In this document: one piece after another, positions 50,206-61,739 of the stretch | Layout of the letters: every line of letters begins with the position of its first letter | Numbering within the stretch: position 1 is the stretch's first letter | NCBI GenBank assembly: GCA_030533445.1 | Contig: CM060072.1 | Coordinates: forward strand, 14,905,767-14,969,766 | Length of the DNA stretch: 64,000 nucleotides | From: Cyprinodon diabolis | Lineage: Eukaryota; Chordata; Actinopteri; Cyprinodontiformes; Cyprinodontidae | Direction of reading: 5' to 3' | Position numbers and translations under genes: made by a program | The notes under the pieces: generated by a model | What the model saw: only the letters and a program-made list of their open reading frames with translations | The model's database searches: none | What the model was told of the DNA's origin: nothing

Positions 50206-51064
50206 ATTTATAACAATAAAAAAAAACAGACGTAATAGTACTAATAATCAGGCCAGTCAAACAGCAAATGGAGGAAATGTAGAAAACAAAGAGGTAAACA
50301 GGCTTATGGCAGCATGTGGCTAAAATGACAAAGATCTGTCTTGTTTTTTTTATCACGGAGTAATATTAGTAATATTCAAATAAATCTTAGCAATAGCTGG
50401 CAGTCCTCTGTTTTATTTTGGTGTCACGTTTTAATTGATGCACTAGAGAACATTCTGCACTTTAACACATTTCCGACAATCTTTGAAAATTGCAAAATGT
50501 CTTTTTTTACATTATGGTTGAAATAGAAATTCAAAAGATATTTTATATGGCCTTTCAAAAAAAACAAACAAAAAAAAACAAAAAAAACAAAAATAAATGA
50601 CTGACTGAAAGTATCAGTAAACCAGCAGGTACACAAAGACACATGTGAGATGTTATTTTTAATTCTTCTTTGAAAGAGATGGAAAAAAAACAGCAGTTCA
50701 GGTCAAATCTTGTAAACCTGCCCAGTAAAACAGAGCAGAGTTCAAGTTTAAACAGATACTAAATCCCTGATTGAGTTTCTGATTCTTTTAAGTTATGTTA
50801 ATCATTAGCTGCACACAGCTCAAATATTAACAAACCTCATAACTTACAATAAATAGCAAAATTCAGAACAGTCCAGAAAAGTCAAGGTGGGGACTTAATT
50901 TTCCAATAAGTGTTTCATTAAACAATAAAATAACATGTGGGGAAAGTTACATTAAACTAATTATTCTGCAAGGTAAATATGCAATAATCCAGATTTAGTC
51001 TTTCGGATACTTTGGATTAGTGTGTTTGAAAAGAAGCCATCTCCATCAGACAATGCAGCTCCAT

Positions 51065-54000
51065 TCACTGTAGATCCAAACTCACCAACGCTGAACGTAG
51101 AGCTTTGGCATATGCTGTGGAGGAGGAAAGAAACCTTTCAGAAACAACTTCAGAGGCAGTTTGTGCATAGGGACCAGAGAGTGCCATCAGTACCTCTTGG
51201 ATTGTTGTGGAAGGAACAGTTGTTGGCACAGGTATCAGGGTGGGAATCCCAAAAAGAGGAGGCACAGCAGCAGAGAGGAGGGAGCTCCAGCTTTGTCTGA
51301 GACAGGCGCTCCTTCAGCTGAGCTCTCAGAGATTCAACAAACCTGCAGAGATTCACCACAGCTGCTGATATCTCCTTTCACTGTAAACAATCCAGCTTGT
51401 TTGCACAGGTAAAAATACATAATACATACACTAATACATAAAATAAAAAAAAAGAGGTTCGTGTTTAAATGAATCAAAGTAAACCACAAATTGCTCGTTG
51501 AGAGTTTAGTTTTTTTTTTTTTTATTGGCCTAAATATGGTCATCAAAGAAAATTTTACAGCCATGAGAGTAAAAGGCTCATATGTGAAAAGTGAGCAAAT
51601 AAGTATGGAAGCAAATCATTACCATATTTAAAATGAAAAAGCATTTTCAGAAATACTTGTCATTTTAAGAATGTGGCTGCATTGTACTAATTTCATTTAT
51701 GAGCCAAATAATGCAGCCACATTCTTAAAATGACAAGTATTTCTGAAAATGCTTTTTCATTTTCAAATTTTACATTTCAAATTGAATTTTGGTATGTATT
51801 TGCTGGGGTACATTTTGAAAAATAAATCTCAAATGTCTTTTTCTTTTTCATTTTAATTAAGTAAAAGGATGGGTGGTGTTATAGAAGAAAATGAAAATGC
51901 AAACAGGATTATTGATTACTAATTTTATTTATGAGACAAACAATGCAGCCACATTCTTAAAATGAAAAAGCATTTCTGAAAATACTTTTTCATTTTAAAT
52001 ATGGTAACAATTTGCTTCCATAAATAAGAGCAGTGAGAACATCAGGAAATTGTTTTATTTTGTAGCAGAAATCCAGATTGCTTGAAAACTTTTGCTTTGC
52101 TCTGAGAACCTAATAAACAAAAGACTGATTAATGGCTAATCTCTGATTAACGTGGCAACAAAAAGAAAAAAAAAAACTCATGTATAAAGGGAGGTTCTAT
52201 AAATCACATAAAATAAAACAGAATTTATCATGTTTTAATTTCTGATCACTACTTTTTCAAATTTTTGCTTATCCTTTAAAAGTTTAAATATTACTAGTTA
52301 CAAAATACATAACAGGATTATAATCTAAATTGTACTCCACCTCTTCCATTGTTTTTTTTACTTTTTGTGTAATTTCCCTCCAAAAGCATTATCTTTGTGT
52401 CTAAAGATTGTGAGCATATTTATTGTGGCTATACTGCATCAGCTACAGATAGAATAGATCTTTATACAGCATTGTCCCAGTGTCAGAAGGTCAGAGATCA
52501 GATTATATGCAGATTACCTTGCAGAGTCTCTCCTAGGCTCCTCCTTGTTCCTCTTATGCAGCTGCTCGGCTCTCTGCTCCTCTTCCAGCTTCAGACGCTC
52601 CAGAATCTGCAGCTCTCTCTCCACCAGTCTCAGTCTGGCTTCTGCAAGCATCCGAGCTCTTTCTAGTTTCATCTCCTCCTCCTGACGAACCTTTTCTTTC
52701 TCTGCTTTGATCCTAAAAGGTCAAAACAAATAAAATCAAACCTGTTTTTTTTTTTTTTTACTTCCTGAGAAGTTTTATCAACCATATTGCTGGTGATCAA
52801 AGATCACCTTGCAGTCCTCTTCAGGTGTTTCCTGAGTTGCTTGTTCTCCTTCACCTGCTCCCGTTCTGTGCTCATGGCCTGACGCCGGTGTATCAAGAAT
52901 TGAGCCTGACGCTGCAGAGAAAGCCGCACTTTTACCGGGTATATCTATATATTTTATATTTGGTATATTGTTAAATCAGACCTTCATTTACCTGCTTTTT
53001 TACTTTTTCTTGATTCATCATTGGCCAGAGAACCCTTGGGACATTTAGGCCCGGAGCAGAACTTTGATCTGAGCGCAAATCCTCAAGATCCAAAAAAGCA
53101 TGTTTGCCCACCTGAAACATAAAGACGGCAGAGTATGAGAAGAGATAGAGGCTGCACGACTTTTACACATTCAGCAATTTTATCATCACAAACTTTAATC
53201 CATTTTACTAAGATTGAATGTTACAGAACAACATGAAGGAGTAGAATTAGGAACTGGAAAGAAAAAATATAAATTTTTCAAAAATTTATACAAACTATAA
53301 ATCTGACAAGTGTGACGTGCATTTTTAATCATGGACCTTTCCATTAACAAGGCAAATAATCCAGATATCCAGAATCAGGTATAATCCAGATTGATTTGCA
53401 GGATCCTGACTTCATAACTTGGAGATTCTTTGTCCTCTTTCAAGTATAAAATAGATCAGAATCATCTTTAGGGACAAGGTTATAGAAACTATAGGGATTT
53501 TTTATTGTAATTCAACTTTATTCAAATATGACAACTGCAAAAACCTGAGAGGGAGGGAAGGATGAAAACACAAATAGACAGACAAGCAGATTGATGTGTG
53601 GATGGATAAACAGATTAATAGACGGATAAATCAGAAAGACCAGACAGAATGGATGTCAAACAAGATGAACTCCATGCTTGCAGATAAATAATAGCAAAGA
53701 GGAAATTGTGGAAACTGACGTATTTTCCGGACTATAGAGCGCACCTCACCTAACAATAATAAAATGTTTTGAAAAAACTCAAAACGTACATTTAAATACA
53801 AGCCGCAATGGGCTATAAACTGCTGATATCTACTGAACTGTCTCCAACCAAACCTGTAGGGGGAGCTCTACAGAGCTTCTACTCAAAGATGGGGCTTCTT
53901 AATCTCTTTAGAGACTTAGACTTCTTTATTTGTCATTTTGTATGCACACATATAGTGCATACAGAACGAAATTGCATTGCATACAGCTTATGAACATTGC

Positions 54001-57000
54001 ATTGATATTTTCAAATGAGATGGAATACCTTTCCGGATTGTTACACACGAGTTATACAGAAAGTGCAGCAGTGGTCAAAGTGTTAAGCTCTGCAGGAATT
54101 GAGCCCTGCCCATGTGTGAATTTTGGACATTTTTTCTCCGTCGTGCCTGGTGCTAGCATGTTCTTGTGCTAAATGAAAATTAGTCCCTTATTCTTTCATT
54201 TCCAACTTTGACATCCCTCTCTGGCATTTCTTATACAGGTGCTGGTCATAAAATTAGAATATCATGAAAAAGTAGATTGATTTCAGTAATTCCATTTAAA
54301 AAGTGAAACTTGTATATTATATTCATACATTACATACAAACTCATATATTTCAGATGTTTATTTTGTTTAATTTTGATGATTACAAATGACAACAAATGA
54401 AAATCTCAAATTCATCATATCAGAAAATTAGAATATTGTGAAAAGGTTCAAAATTGATGGCCCCTGGTGCCACACTCTAATCAGCTAATTAACTCAAACC
54501 ACCTGCAAAAGCCTTTAAATGGTCTTTCAGTCTAGTTCTATAGGCTACACAATCATGGGGAAGACTGCTGACTTGACAGTTGTCCAAAAGACGACCATCG
54601 ACACCTTGCACAAGGAGGGCAAGACACAAAAGGTCATCGCTAAAGAGGCTGGCTGTTCACAGAGCTCAGTGTCCAAGCACATTAATAGAGAGGCGAAGGG
54701 AAGGAAAAGATGTGGTCGAAAAAAGTGTACAAGCAAGAGAGATAACCGCACCCTGGAGAGGATTGTGAAACAAAACCCATTCAAAAATGTGGGGGAGATT
54801 CACAAAGAGTGGACTGCAGCTGGAGTGAGTGCTTCAAGAACCACCACACACAGACGTATGAAAGACATGGGTTTCTGCTGTCGCATTCCTTGTGTCAAGC
54901 CACTCTTGAACCACAGACAGCGTCAGAAGCGTCTTGCCTGGGCTAAAGAGAAACAGGACTGGACTGCTGGTGAGTGGTCCAAAGTCATGTTCTCTGATGA
55001 AAGTAAATTTTGCATTTCCTTTGGAAATCAAGGTCCCAGAGTCTGGAGGAAAAGAAGAGAGGCACTTCATCCACGTTGCTTGAAGTCCAGTGTAAAGTTT
55101 CCACAGTCAGTGATGGTTTGGGGTGCCATGTCATCTGCTGGTGTTGGTCCATTGTGTTTTCTGAGGTCCAGGGTCAACGCAGCCACATACCAGGAAGTTT
55201 TAGAGCACTTCATGCTTCCTGCAGCTGACCAACTTTTTGGAGATGCAGATTTCATTTTCCAACAGGACTTGGCACCTGCACACAGTGCCAAAGCTACCAG
55301 TACCTGGTTGAAGGACCATGGTATCCCTGTTCTTAATTGGCCAGCAAACTCTCCTGACCTTAACCCCATAGAAAATCTATGGGGTATTGTGAAGAAGAAG
55401 ATGCAATACACCAGACCCAACAATTCAGAAGAGCTAAAAGCCACTATTAGAGCAACCTGGGCTATCATAACACCTGAGCAGTGCCACAGACTGATCGACT
55501 CCATGCCACGCCGCATTGCTGCAGTAATACAGGCCAAAGGAGGCCCAACTAAATACTGAGTGCTGTACATGCTCATACTTTTCATGTTCATACTTTTCAG
55601 TTGGCCAACATTTCTATAAATCCTTTGTTTTTATTGGTCTTCAGTAATATTCTAATTTTCTGATATGATGAATTTGAGATTTTCATTTGTTGTCATTTGT
55701 AATCATCAAAATTAAACAAAATAAACATCTGAAATATATGAGTTTGTATGTAATGTATGAATATAATATACAAGTTTCACTTTTTAAATGGAATTACTGA
55801 AATCAATCTACTTTTTCATGATATTCTAATTTTATGACCAGCACCTGTAAGCAGCATGGTTCAAAGCGTGGAAAACAAATTGTGGGTTATAGTCTGGAAA
55901 ATACAGCATTTGTGTTTCTTCTTCTTCAAAAAAAAAATAAATCACAAAAAGAACCCTCATAAATTCATCAGGTAATCAATGATATAAATGCTTTTTATCC
56001 ATCATCACGAATAAACACTTAGATCAAATTATTTTCCATTGTTTTTGCGACGATGCAAGAACCCTGTTGTAGATAAAGCAAAGTAGAACCAACAACATGT
56101 AGTCCATCATCCCAGGTAGGAGGGAAAATTTCATTCCAACTTCCTGGAGATCTTTTTGCCTGATCAACAGTTGAAGAAGTGAAACATAACTCTTTTGTAA
56201 GCTAAAATATAAGAGGAACTCACAGTTTCACAGCTGAAATAGTACTCTGTCAAAGGTTAGCAGTAGAAACACCACTGTGCTCACAAACGCTGAGCTCTTT
56301 AAAATTCTTCCACAGCTTGAAATTATCAGTTTTAAAACTGGATTTCAAAGCTCTAATGATCAAGATAAACAAGTAATAAGATGTTTCCATAGATTACATC
56401 ATCACATTAAAATAAGCTTCTTCTGGACATCATAAGAAATCTGGGAAAACATATTAAACTTATATCTAAATCTCAATTTTAAAGCAACAGTTATTCACGA
56501 TTAAGGAAATTAGCGTGTTCCTCTATTTGCACAGAAAAATCCAGTTGAAGAAATGTAACCACATTTGAAGATTTTTTTAAAATTATTTTTAAATCAGCAG
56601 AAAAGATGTTTCATTCGTGTTTGGAAAGGGAAAAAGGAAGGTGCTCGTCTCAGATGAGACCAAAAACAGCTTTCTGCTAGTCAGGCAAAATCTGTGTGTA
56701 AATAAAAACTGCACATGACCCTGAACACCACAGTAGGGGAAAACTCGTGCTCGTCTTCAGCAGAGAGCGAGATTGTGCGGATGACTTAAGCAAAACAGCT
56801 AAAATCCCCGTTTATAGACAAAATGCATGCCACACTTTCAACATTATTTCTTTTCTTACTAGCAATTAAAAAAAAGTATAGTAGATTAAGATAGTGCTTA
56901 AAATGAAAAAAAAAGTATTAAAAACAAAATAGAAACTTTAAATGACTGCTTTCACTGTTGCATGCTGGGAATTCAGTCACCTTCTGTTGAACAAGGGGGC

Positions 57001-60000
57001 ATTCATGTTGACTGCCAAAGAGAGGAGGATCTCTGGCTTCCTCTCCATCATCCTCCAGAACATCTCGCTCCGTTCTCTGCCCCTGAGCACCAGATCTCTG
57101 CTAAGTGGAGAGTTTTCAGTTATTCCTTGAACTTCCAGAAAAAAACTAAAGCAAATGTGACCATGAGAGGTTTGTTAAAAAAGCAGAACAATGTGTCAGA
57201 CACAGACATTCGCATGTCTGGTTGGAGAGATGTTCCATCTGCCCCCTGGAAGGTCTGACGCCGTTTCCTCTTGCTGGATCAGGCGACAGGCGGCCAGTCT
57301 GAGTCTGACCTGCCTCATAGGGTCCCTAGACTGGAAAATAGAAACAAATAATAATAATCCACATTAATCATAGTCACATTATTGGATAAGTCACACTAAA
57401 AATAACAATGTGATGCCTCTGATTAAAAAAAAAAACACTGGCGATTTTAAGGATGGAAGCATCTTTACGGATTTTTTTTAAACATGAAGTGACCTGAAAG
57501 TAAACTATTTACTAGCTGAAATTAACTCCTTACTGCTCTCTAGAGGTCAAACCATCACTTTACATGTCAGACCAATAAATCACTCATAATGTTTCATATT
57601 GACCAACTTAACCTCTTAAGGTCAATTTTCTCAAATTGTACACATCCTAAACTGCTAATCTTGCTATAAACTGACATAAAGGTCCTGGAGGATGAAGTGG
57701 ATGTAAAAGTACATTTTTCTGTTATATTTAAATAGCCAAAAAAATAACTTCTGCCTTAAAAAAAAAAAAAATAGATGTTTACATAGAAAACTTCTTATTT
57801 TTCTGGTAATGAAGGAAATAAACATACTAAGTTGAAAATATAACATCTTGGTTCCATATGTAGCAATTTTGGTCTCCTTCCAACAAGCACTCAGAAGTTA
57901 TAGACGTTTGGATTGAAAAATTTAATGCAAACTCCTGCTGTGCTGCCATTTTGGAAAAGTTTGGCATATTTTCTGAGATTTGGAATTTATTCTTGAAATG
58001 TAACATTTGGAAATATTTTATATATTTGGTTATAAAATACAGTTTCCCTCCCATAATTAACAAGTTTTCTTTTTTTTTTCAGCACACTTTATTTACACAG
58101 TGCCATTACACACTACAGGTAAAAGCCAGTAAATTAGAATATTTTGAAAAACTTGATTTATTTCAGTAATTGCATTCAAAAGGTGTAACTTGTACATTAT
58201 ATTTATTCATTACACACAGACTGATGCATTCAAATGTTTATTTCATTTAATTTTGATGATTTGAAGTGGCAAGAAAATAAAAATCCAAAATTCCGTGTGT
58301 CACAAAATTAGCATATTGTGTAAGGGTTAAATTTTGAAGACACCTGGTGCCACAAACTAATCAGCTGATTAACTCAAAACACCTGCGAAGGGCTTTAAAT
58401 GGTCTCTCAGTCCAGTTCTGAAGCCTACACAAACATGGGGAAGACTTCAGATTTGAAAGCTGTCCAAAAGGCAACCATTGACACATTGCACAAGGAGGGA
58501 AAGACACAAAAGGTTATTGCTGAAGAGGCTGGCTGTTCTCAGAGCTCTGTGTCCAAACACATTAATAGAGAGGCAAAGGGAAGGAAAAACTGTGGTCAGA
58601 AAAAGTGTACAAGCGATAGGGATCACCGCGCCCTAGTCAAGATTGTGAGAAAAAACCCATTCAAAAATGTGGGGGAAATTCACAAGGAGTGGACAGCTGC
58701 TGGAGTCAGTGCTTCAAGATCCTCCACCAAGAGACGATTGAAAGACATGGGTTTCAACTGTCGCATACCTCATGTCAAGCCACTGTTGACCAAGAAACAG
58801 CGCGAAAAGCTTCTCACCTGGGGTAAGGAAAAAAAGAGCTGGACTGCTGCTGAGTGGTCCTAAGTCATGTTTTCTGACGAAAGCAAATTTTTCATTTCCT
58901 TTGGAAATCGAGGTCCCAGAGTCTGGAGGAAGACAGGAGAGGCACAGGATCCACGTTGCCTGAAGTCTAGTGTAAAGTTTCCACCATCAGTGATGGTTTG
59001 GGGTGCCATGTCATCTGCTGGTGTCGGTCCACTCTGTTTCCTAAGATCCAGGGTCAACGCAGCAGTCTACCAGCAAGTTTTAGAGCACTTCATGCTTCCT
59101 GCTGCTGACCTGCTCTATGGAGATGGAGATTTCAGGTTCCAACAGGACTTGACGCCTGCACACAGCGCAAAATCTACCCGTGCCTGGTTTACGGACCATG
59201 GTATTTCTGTTCTAAATTGGCCAGCCAACTCCCCTGACCTTAGCCCCATAGAAAATCTGTGGGGTATTGTGAAAAGGAAGATGCAGAATGCCAGACCCAA
59301 AAACGCAAAAGAGTTGAAGGCCACTATCAGAGCAACCTGGGCTCTCATAACACCTGAGCAGTGCCAGAAACTCATCAACTACATGCCACGCCGCATTAAT
59401 GCAGTAATTGAGACAAAAGGAGCTCCAACCAAGTATTGAGTATTGTACATGCTCATATTTTTCATTTTCATACTTTTCAGTTGGCCAACATTTCTAAAAA
59501 ATCCCTTTTTTGTAGTAGCCTTAACTAATATTCTAATTTTGTGACACATGGAATTTTGGATTTCATTTGTTGCCACTTCAAATCATCAAAATTAAATGAA
59601 ATAAACATTTGAATGCATCAGTCTGTGTGCAATGAATAAATATAATGTACGGTACAAGTTACACCTTTTGAATGCAATTACTGAAATAAATCAAGTTTTT
59701 CAAAATATTCTAATTTACTGGCTTTTACCTGTATATACACACAAAGCTAAATACATTTTTTTTTTAAATCAACGTTTGTCCAATCATGGAGCTTCATAGC
59801 TCTTTGGAAAGGCCCCATTCTACAGAATCTAATGATATGCACCAATTTAAGATAGACAGAAGCAACAGCGAATCACACGCTAAAGTTGAGGGGGAGGTCT
59901 TTGTGATTTACTTATAGACACAGTGTCTGAATATAGGCAACTTTTAGCTGAAAATTAGCTATGAGTTGGATATATTCCTTAAACTGATTTTTTTTTTGTT

Positions 60001-61066
60001 GATAAAATCACCTTTTGATGAAAAAACAAAACATGTCATAAATTGCATTTTGGCTTTGTGAGTGCTTTTTGGCATGCATGGGGTAGGGGCTGCGGTTGTT
60101 GGATATTAGATTGAAGTAGATAGTCTTGTAAAGGAGTCTCAGATGAAGATCTGGACATATGATAAGTGTGTGTTAGTTTCAGGTTTAGTCAGCTACAAGC
60201 TTATTACTGTTGCAAAACAGCTCCAGCTCCCTTGACAAGGGGGTACTTAAGGTTGAGATTTACTGGAAATGCTTCCTGGAATCTAGCACTTTTTGTTTTA
60301 AGAAACTGGGAACAAATATCTATATATCAGTGATTTTAGTGGAGGTTTTTTTTAAGCTCTGAAGTTAAACAAGAAAATAATAAAGACTAAACAACATCCT
60401 CAAGGTCTTTGCTCCAAAACTGTCTCTTCTTCTCACCTGTGGGGAGGTGCTGTGCTGTGCAGCACTTCCTGAGGGGATGTTCTCCTCACTGTCAAACACT
60501 TGGTGGGTCACCACCTGATAATGTGGGAATCTTCTGTGAGATATGACCTAGACAAAGACACAGAGATCTTCTATGACAAGATCAGCACAGTTATATTACC
60601 TGGGTCCAAATGTACTCCCGAATAAGGTCCGGATAGCGAGGTAACAATTTAACCATTAGCCTGAACCGTCTGGGTGTAAATAGGATAAATATTTAGGACT
60701 AGCTGAATTTTCTAAAGCTAATGTGTTAGTCATGTTCCCTGTTTCATTTACCAGAAATAGACGATTATTATTCGACTATTTCAGATTTTATATCACAAAA
60801 GTGAATATAGTATATCATCCAAGTCATATTTGATTATTTTTGATGACTTCGGAGAAGTTGAATCAGCGGTTTATCTGCTTTGTTTTGCAGGATCTTAGTC
60901 AGTGGAAACATGTTACCGAGGGATGCGCGTGATTCAGCTGTCGTCTCTTGCTTCGGTGAGCCTGATGTGCCACTCGCCACCGTACTTCATCTTGAAACCG
61001 CCTCAGGCTGTCTTCGCTCTCCCTTCTAATCTGTGCCTGCAGCTCTTCAGTTAGTACAGCGAGCGC
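51065..61066 (-). CDS. ccdc15: Coiled-coil domain-containing protein 15 (5' end not found)
   Basis: Coiled-coil protein of the centriole inner scaffold in vertebrates. Nine exons join in phase, 5' to 3': 60917-61066, 60437-60547, 57208-57330, 56981-57100, 52992-53111, 52808-52911, 52518-52712, 51194-51342, 51065-51114 (373 codons plus stop). Matches to human CCDC15: the N-terminal helix (EELQAQIRRE...LRRFQDEV), then PMRQVRLRLAACR, VLWP...QFLIHRR...EREQVKE, a long charged coiled coil, and the C-terminal cysteine cluster LELPPLCCC / HPDTCANNC ending in YAKALRSAL. The human protein is about 950 residues, largely because of a central repeat region that is absent here. The exon at 56981-57100 is open in two frames; the one listed keeps phase on both sides. 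The donor of 57208-57330 is weak, and no start codon exon was identified up to 64000. Same strand as slc37a2. Confidence 0.85.
51604..52022. mobile_element. 419-bp MITE with 6-bp target duplication
   Basis: Ends TATGGAAGCAAAT and ATTTGCTTCCATA are perfect inverted repeats that extend, with small changes, into ACCATATTTAAAATGAAAAA. The flanks AATAAG (51598-51603) and AATAAG (52023-52028) are an exact target-site duplication. The left arm is also copied in inverted form inside the element (about 51707-51762), giving a second hairpin with about 50-bp arms. Located in the ccdc15 intron before the penultimate exon. No coding; superfamily not assigned. Confidence 0.8.
54236..55847 (+). mobile_element. 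Apparently intact Tc1-family transposon (DD34E), 1612 bp
   Basis: The ends CAGGTGCTGGTC and GACCAGCACCTG are flanked by TA on both sides (54234-54235 and 55848-55849), the Tc1/mariner target duplication. The terminal inverted repeats are 202 bp long (54236-54437 and 55646-55847), and no difference between them was found by eye. The interior holds one uninterrupted transposase. Identical long repeats plus an open transposase point to a recent insertion. Confidence 0.93.
54555..55559 (+). CDS. Tc1-like transposase, full length
   Basis: 334-residue cut-and-paste transposase that binds the element ends and moves it to TA sites. The start is the ATG of MGKTADLTVVQ, matching the second copy at 58435; an in-frame ATG 36 nt upstream is less likely. 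The N-terminal paired-type helix-turn-helix (about residues 8-50, with AGCSQSSVSKHI) is followed by a basic GRKRCGRKK stretch and a second HTH (NVGEIHKEW...). The catalytic triad is present: D148 (MFSDESKF), D238 (FQQDLAPAH) and E273 ([13 protein letters not shown]), with 34 residues between the last two. No stop, frameshift or missing key residue. Length agrees with Tc1 transposases (about 340). Confidence 0.95.
   Translation: MGKTADLTVVQKTTIDTLHKEGKTQKVIAKEAGCSQSSVSKHINREAKGRKRCGRKKCTSKRDNRTLERIVKQNPFKNVGEIHKEWTAAGVSASRTTTHRRMKDMGFCCRIPCVKPLLNHRQRQKRLAWAKEKQDWTAGEWSKVMFSDESKFCISFGNQGPRVWRKRREALHPRCLKSSVKFPQSVMVWGAMSSAGVGPLCFLRSRVNAATYQEVLEHFMLPAADQLFGDADFIFQQDLAPAHSAKATSTWLKDHGIPVLNWPANSPDLNPIENLWGIVKKKMQYTRPNNSEELKATIRATWAIITPEQCHRLIDSMPRRIAAVIQAKGGPTKY
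55908..56980. other. ccdc15 intron, no feature seen
   Basis: AT-rich intron between the MITE end and the exon at 56981-57100. No coding or repeat structure was recognised. Confidence 0.4.
58116..59731 (+). mobile_element. Related Tc1-family transposon, 1616 bp, inactive
   Basis: The ends CAGGTAAAAGCCAGTAAATT and its inverted partner are flanked by TA (58114-58115, 59732-59733). The terminal inverted repeats are about 200 bp but differ by several substitutions and indels (for example an extra CCGTA in the right copy), so this copy is older than the one at 54236. Same orientation, about 2.3 kb further on, in the ccdc15 intron between exons 2 and 3. The outermost bases differ from the first copy, suggesting a sister subfamily. 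Confidence 0.9.
58435..59439 (+). pseudogene. Tc1-like transposase with one premature stop
   Basis: Same length in codons as the intact transposase at 54555 and alignable without indels. Codon 143 (58861-58863) is TAA where the other copy has AAA, just before the first catalytic aspartate. The triad residues are still encoded downstream (MFSDESKF, FQQDLTPAH, NSPDLSPIENLWG, 34 residues between D and E). A single nonsense change therefore accounts for the loss of the frame. Confidence 0.92.
59734..60436. other. ccdc15 intron, no feature seen
   Basis: Unassigned intronic sequence between the second Tc1 element and the exon at 60437-60547. Confidence 0.4.
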
Positions 61067-61739
61067 CTTAAACAAAACACACAGTTTTAAAGAAAGACAA
61101 AACAATGAAAGTTTATCAACCTCTTAAATCTCCTTTTACACAAAATCTTTATTTTTTATTTTTTAGAGTTAGTTCATTATAAAAAATGATGACCTAACTG
61201 CATACAGACCTTGAATAATACAGAATAAGCAGAATAACCATTAAAAGTCATTTTCTATATAACTTTATTAGCCTCTCACATCAATCTAGAATCATTTTAT
61301 TTTATCTCAGCACCAATGATTCATCATTAAAGTTTGTAGATACGTCTCAGCAGACCCCACAAATCCATTAACTCATTTAAACCAGGCATAGGAATTAGAA
61401 CGGGTTAATGTCACTTCCTCTTTTTCCCTCTCACTCCTGTTTTAGATCTGAAACCATGTTTTGTAGTGAATTAATGCTGCACCAATGAATAGAATATAGT
61501 GGATAAATGTTTCACAATAAATACATTTATGTTATAAAGGCCAAAGAGTGTGCTCCAACATGGATAAAAATAAAGCAGTATGTGTATGGCCATCTGCAGG
61601 TGGCCGTTTGAAGTTTGAGATAAGATTAGAAGGGACAAAGAGAGGTGGTGGAAAGAATCCAAGGCTTAGATGCTGTGAGGATGCAGTGTAGAGAGCCCAA
61701 AGATGAGGCCTTTTAATGAATCATACGCATTGAGAATGG

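Larger units (their letters stand above)
46216..51064. other. Spacer between slc37a2 and ccdc15
   Basis: No gene supported. Contents seen: a LINE-tail fragment at about 46785-46905 (TTTATTGTCACACAATGAGG), a perfect 12-bp hairpin at 47287-47317, a possible relative of the foldback family at about 48040-48140 (CATGGATGACTGAGAACC), a short CTG/GCT run at about 47912-47926, and an unexplained GC-richer block at about 49760-50200. Confidence 0.5.
53718..55906. mobile_element. Older MITE split by a Tc1 insertion
   Basis: GTATTTTCCGGACTATAGAG (from 53720) and its inverted partner TTATAGTCTGGAAAATAC (ending 55904) are the ends of a common fish MITE type. The 1.6-kb Tc1 element and an L2-like tail fragment (about 53925-53995) lie between them, so the MITE predates both. 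In the ccdc15 intron between exons 4 and 5. Confidence 0.65.

Noticed and set aside
51022..51412. Plus-strand open frames of 83-92 codons
   Set aside because: Antisense shadows of the last two ccdc15 exons, which match the human C-terminus in sequence and phase.
60600..60660. Possible extra ccdc15 exon reading L-M-V-K-L-L-P-R-Y-P-D-L-I-R-E-Y
   Set aside because: It has plausible splice sites, but its 61-nt length and frame do not fit the phase-0 exons on either side; in phase it meets a stop at once. The flanking exons join without it.
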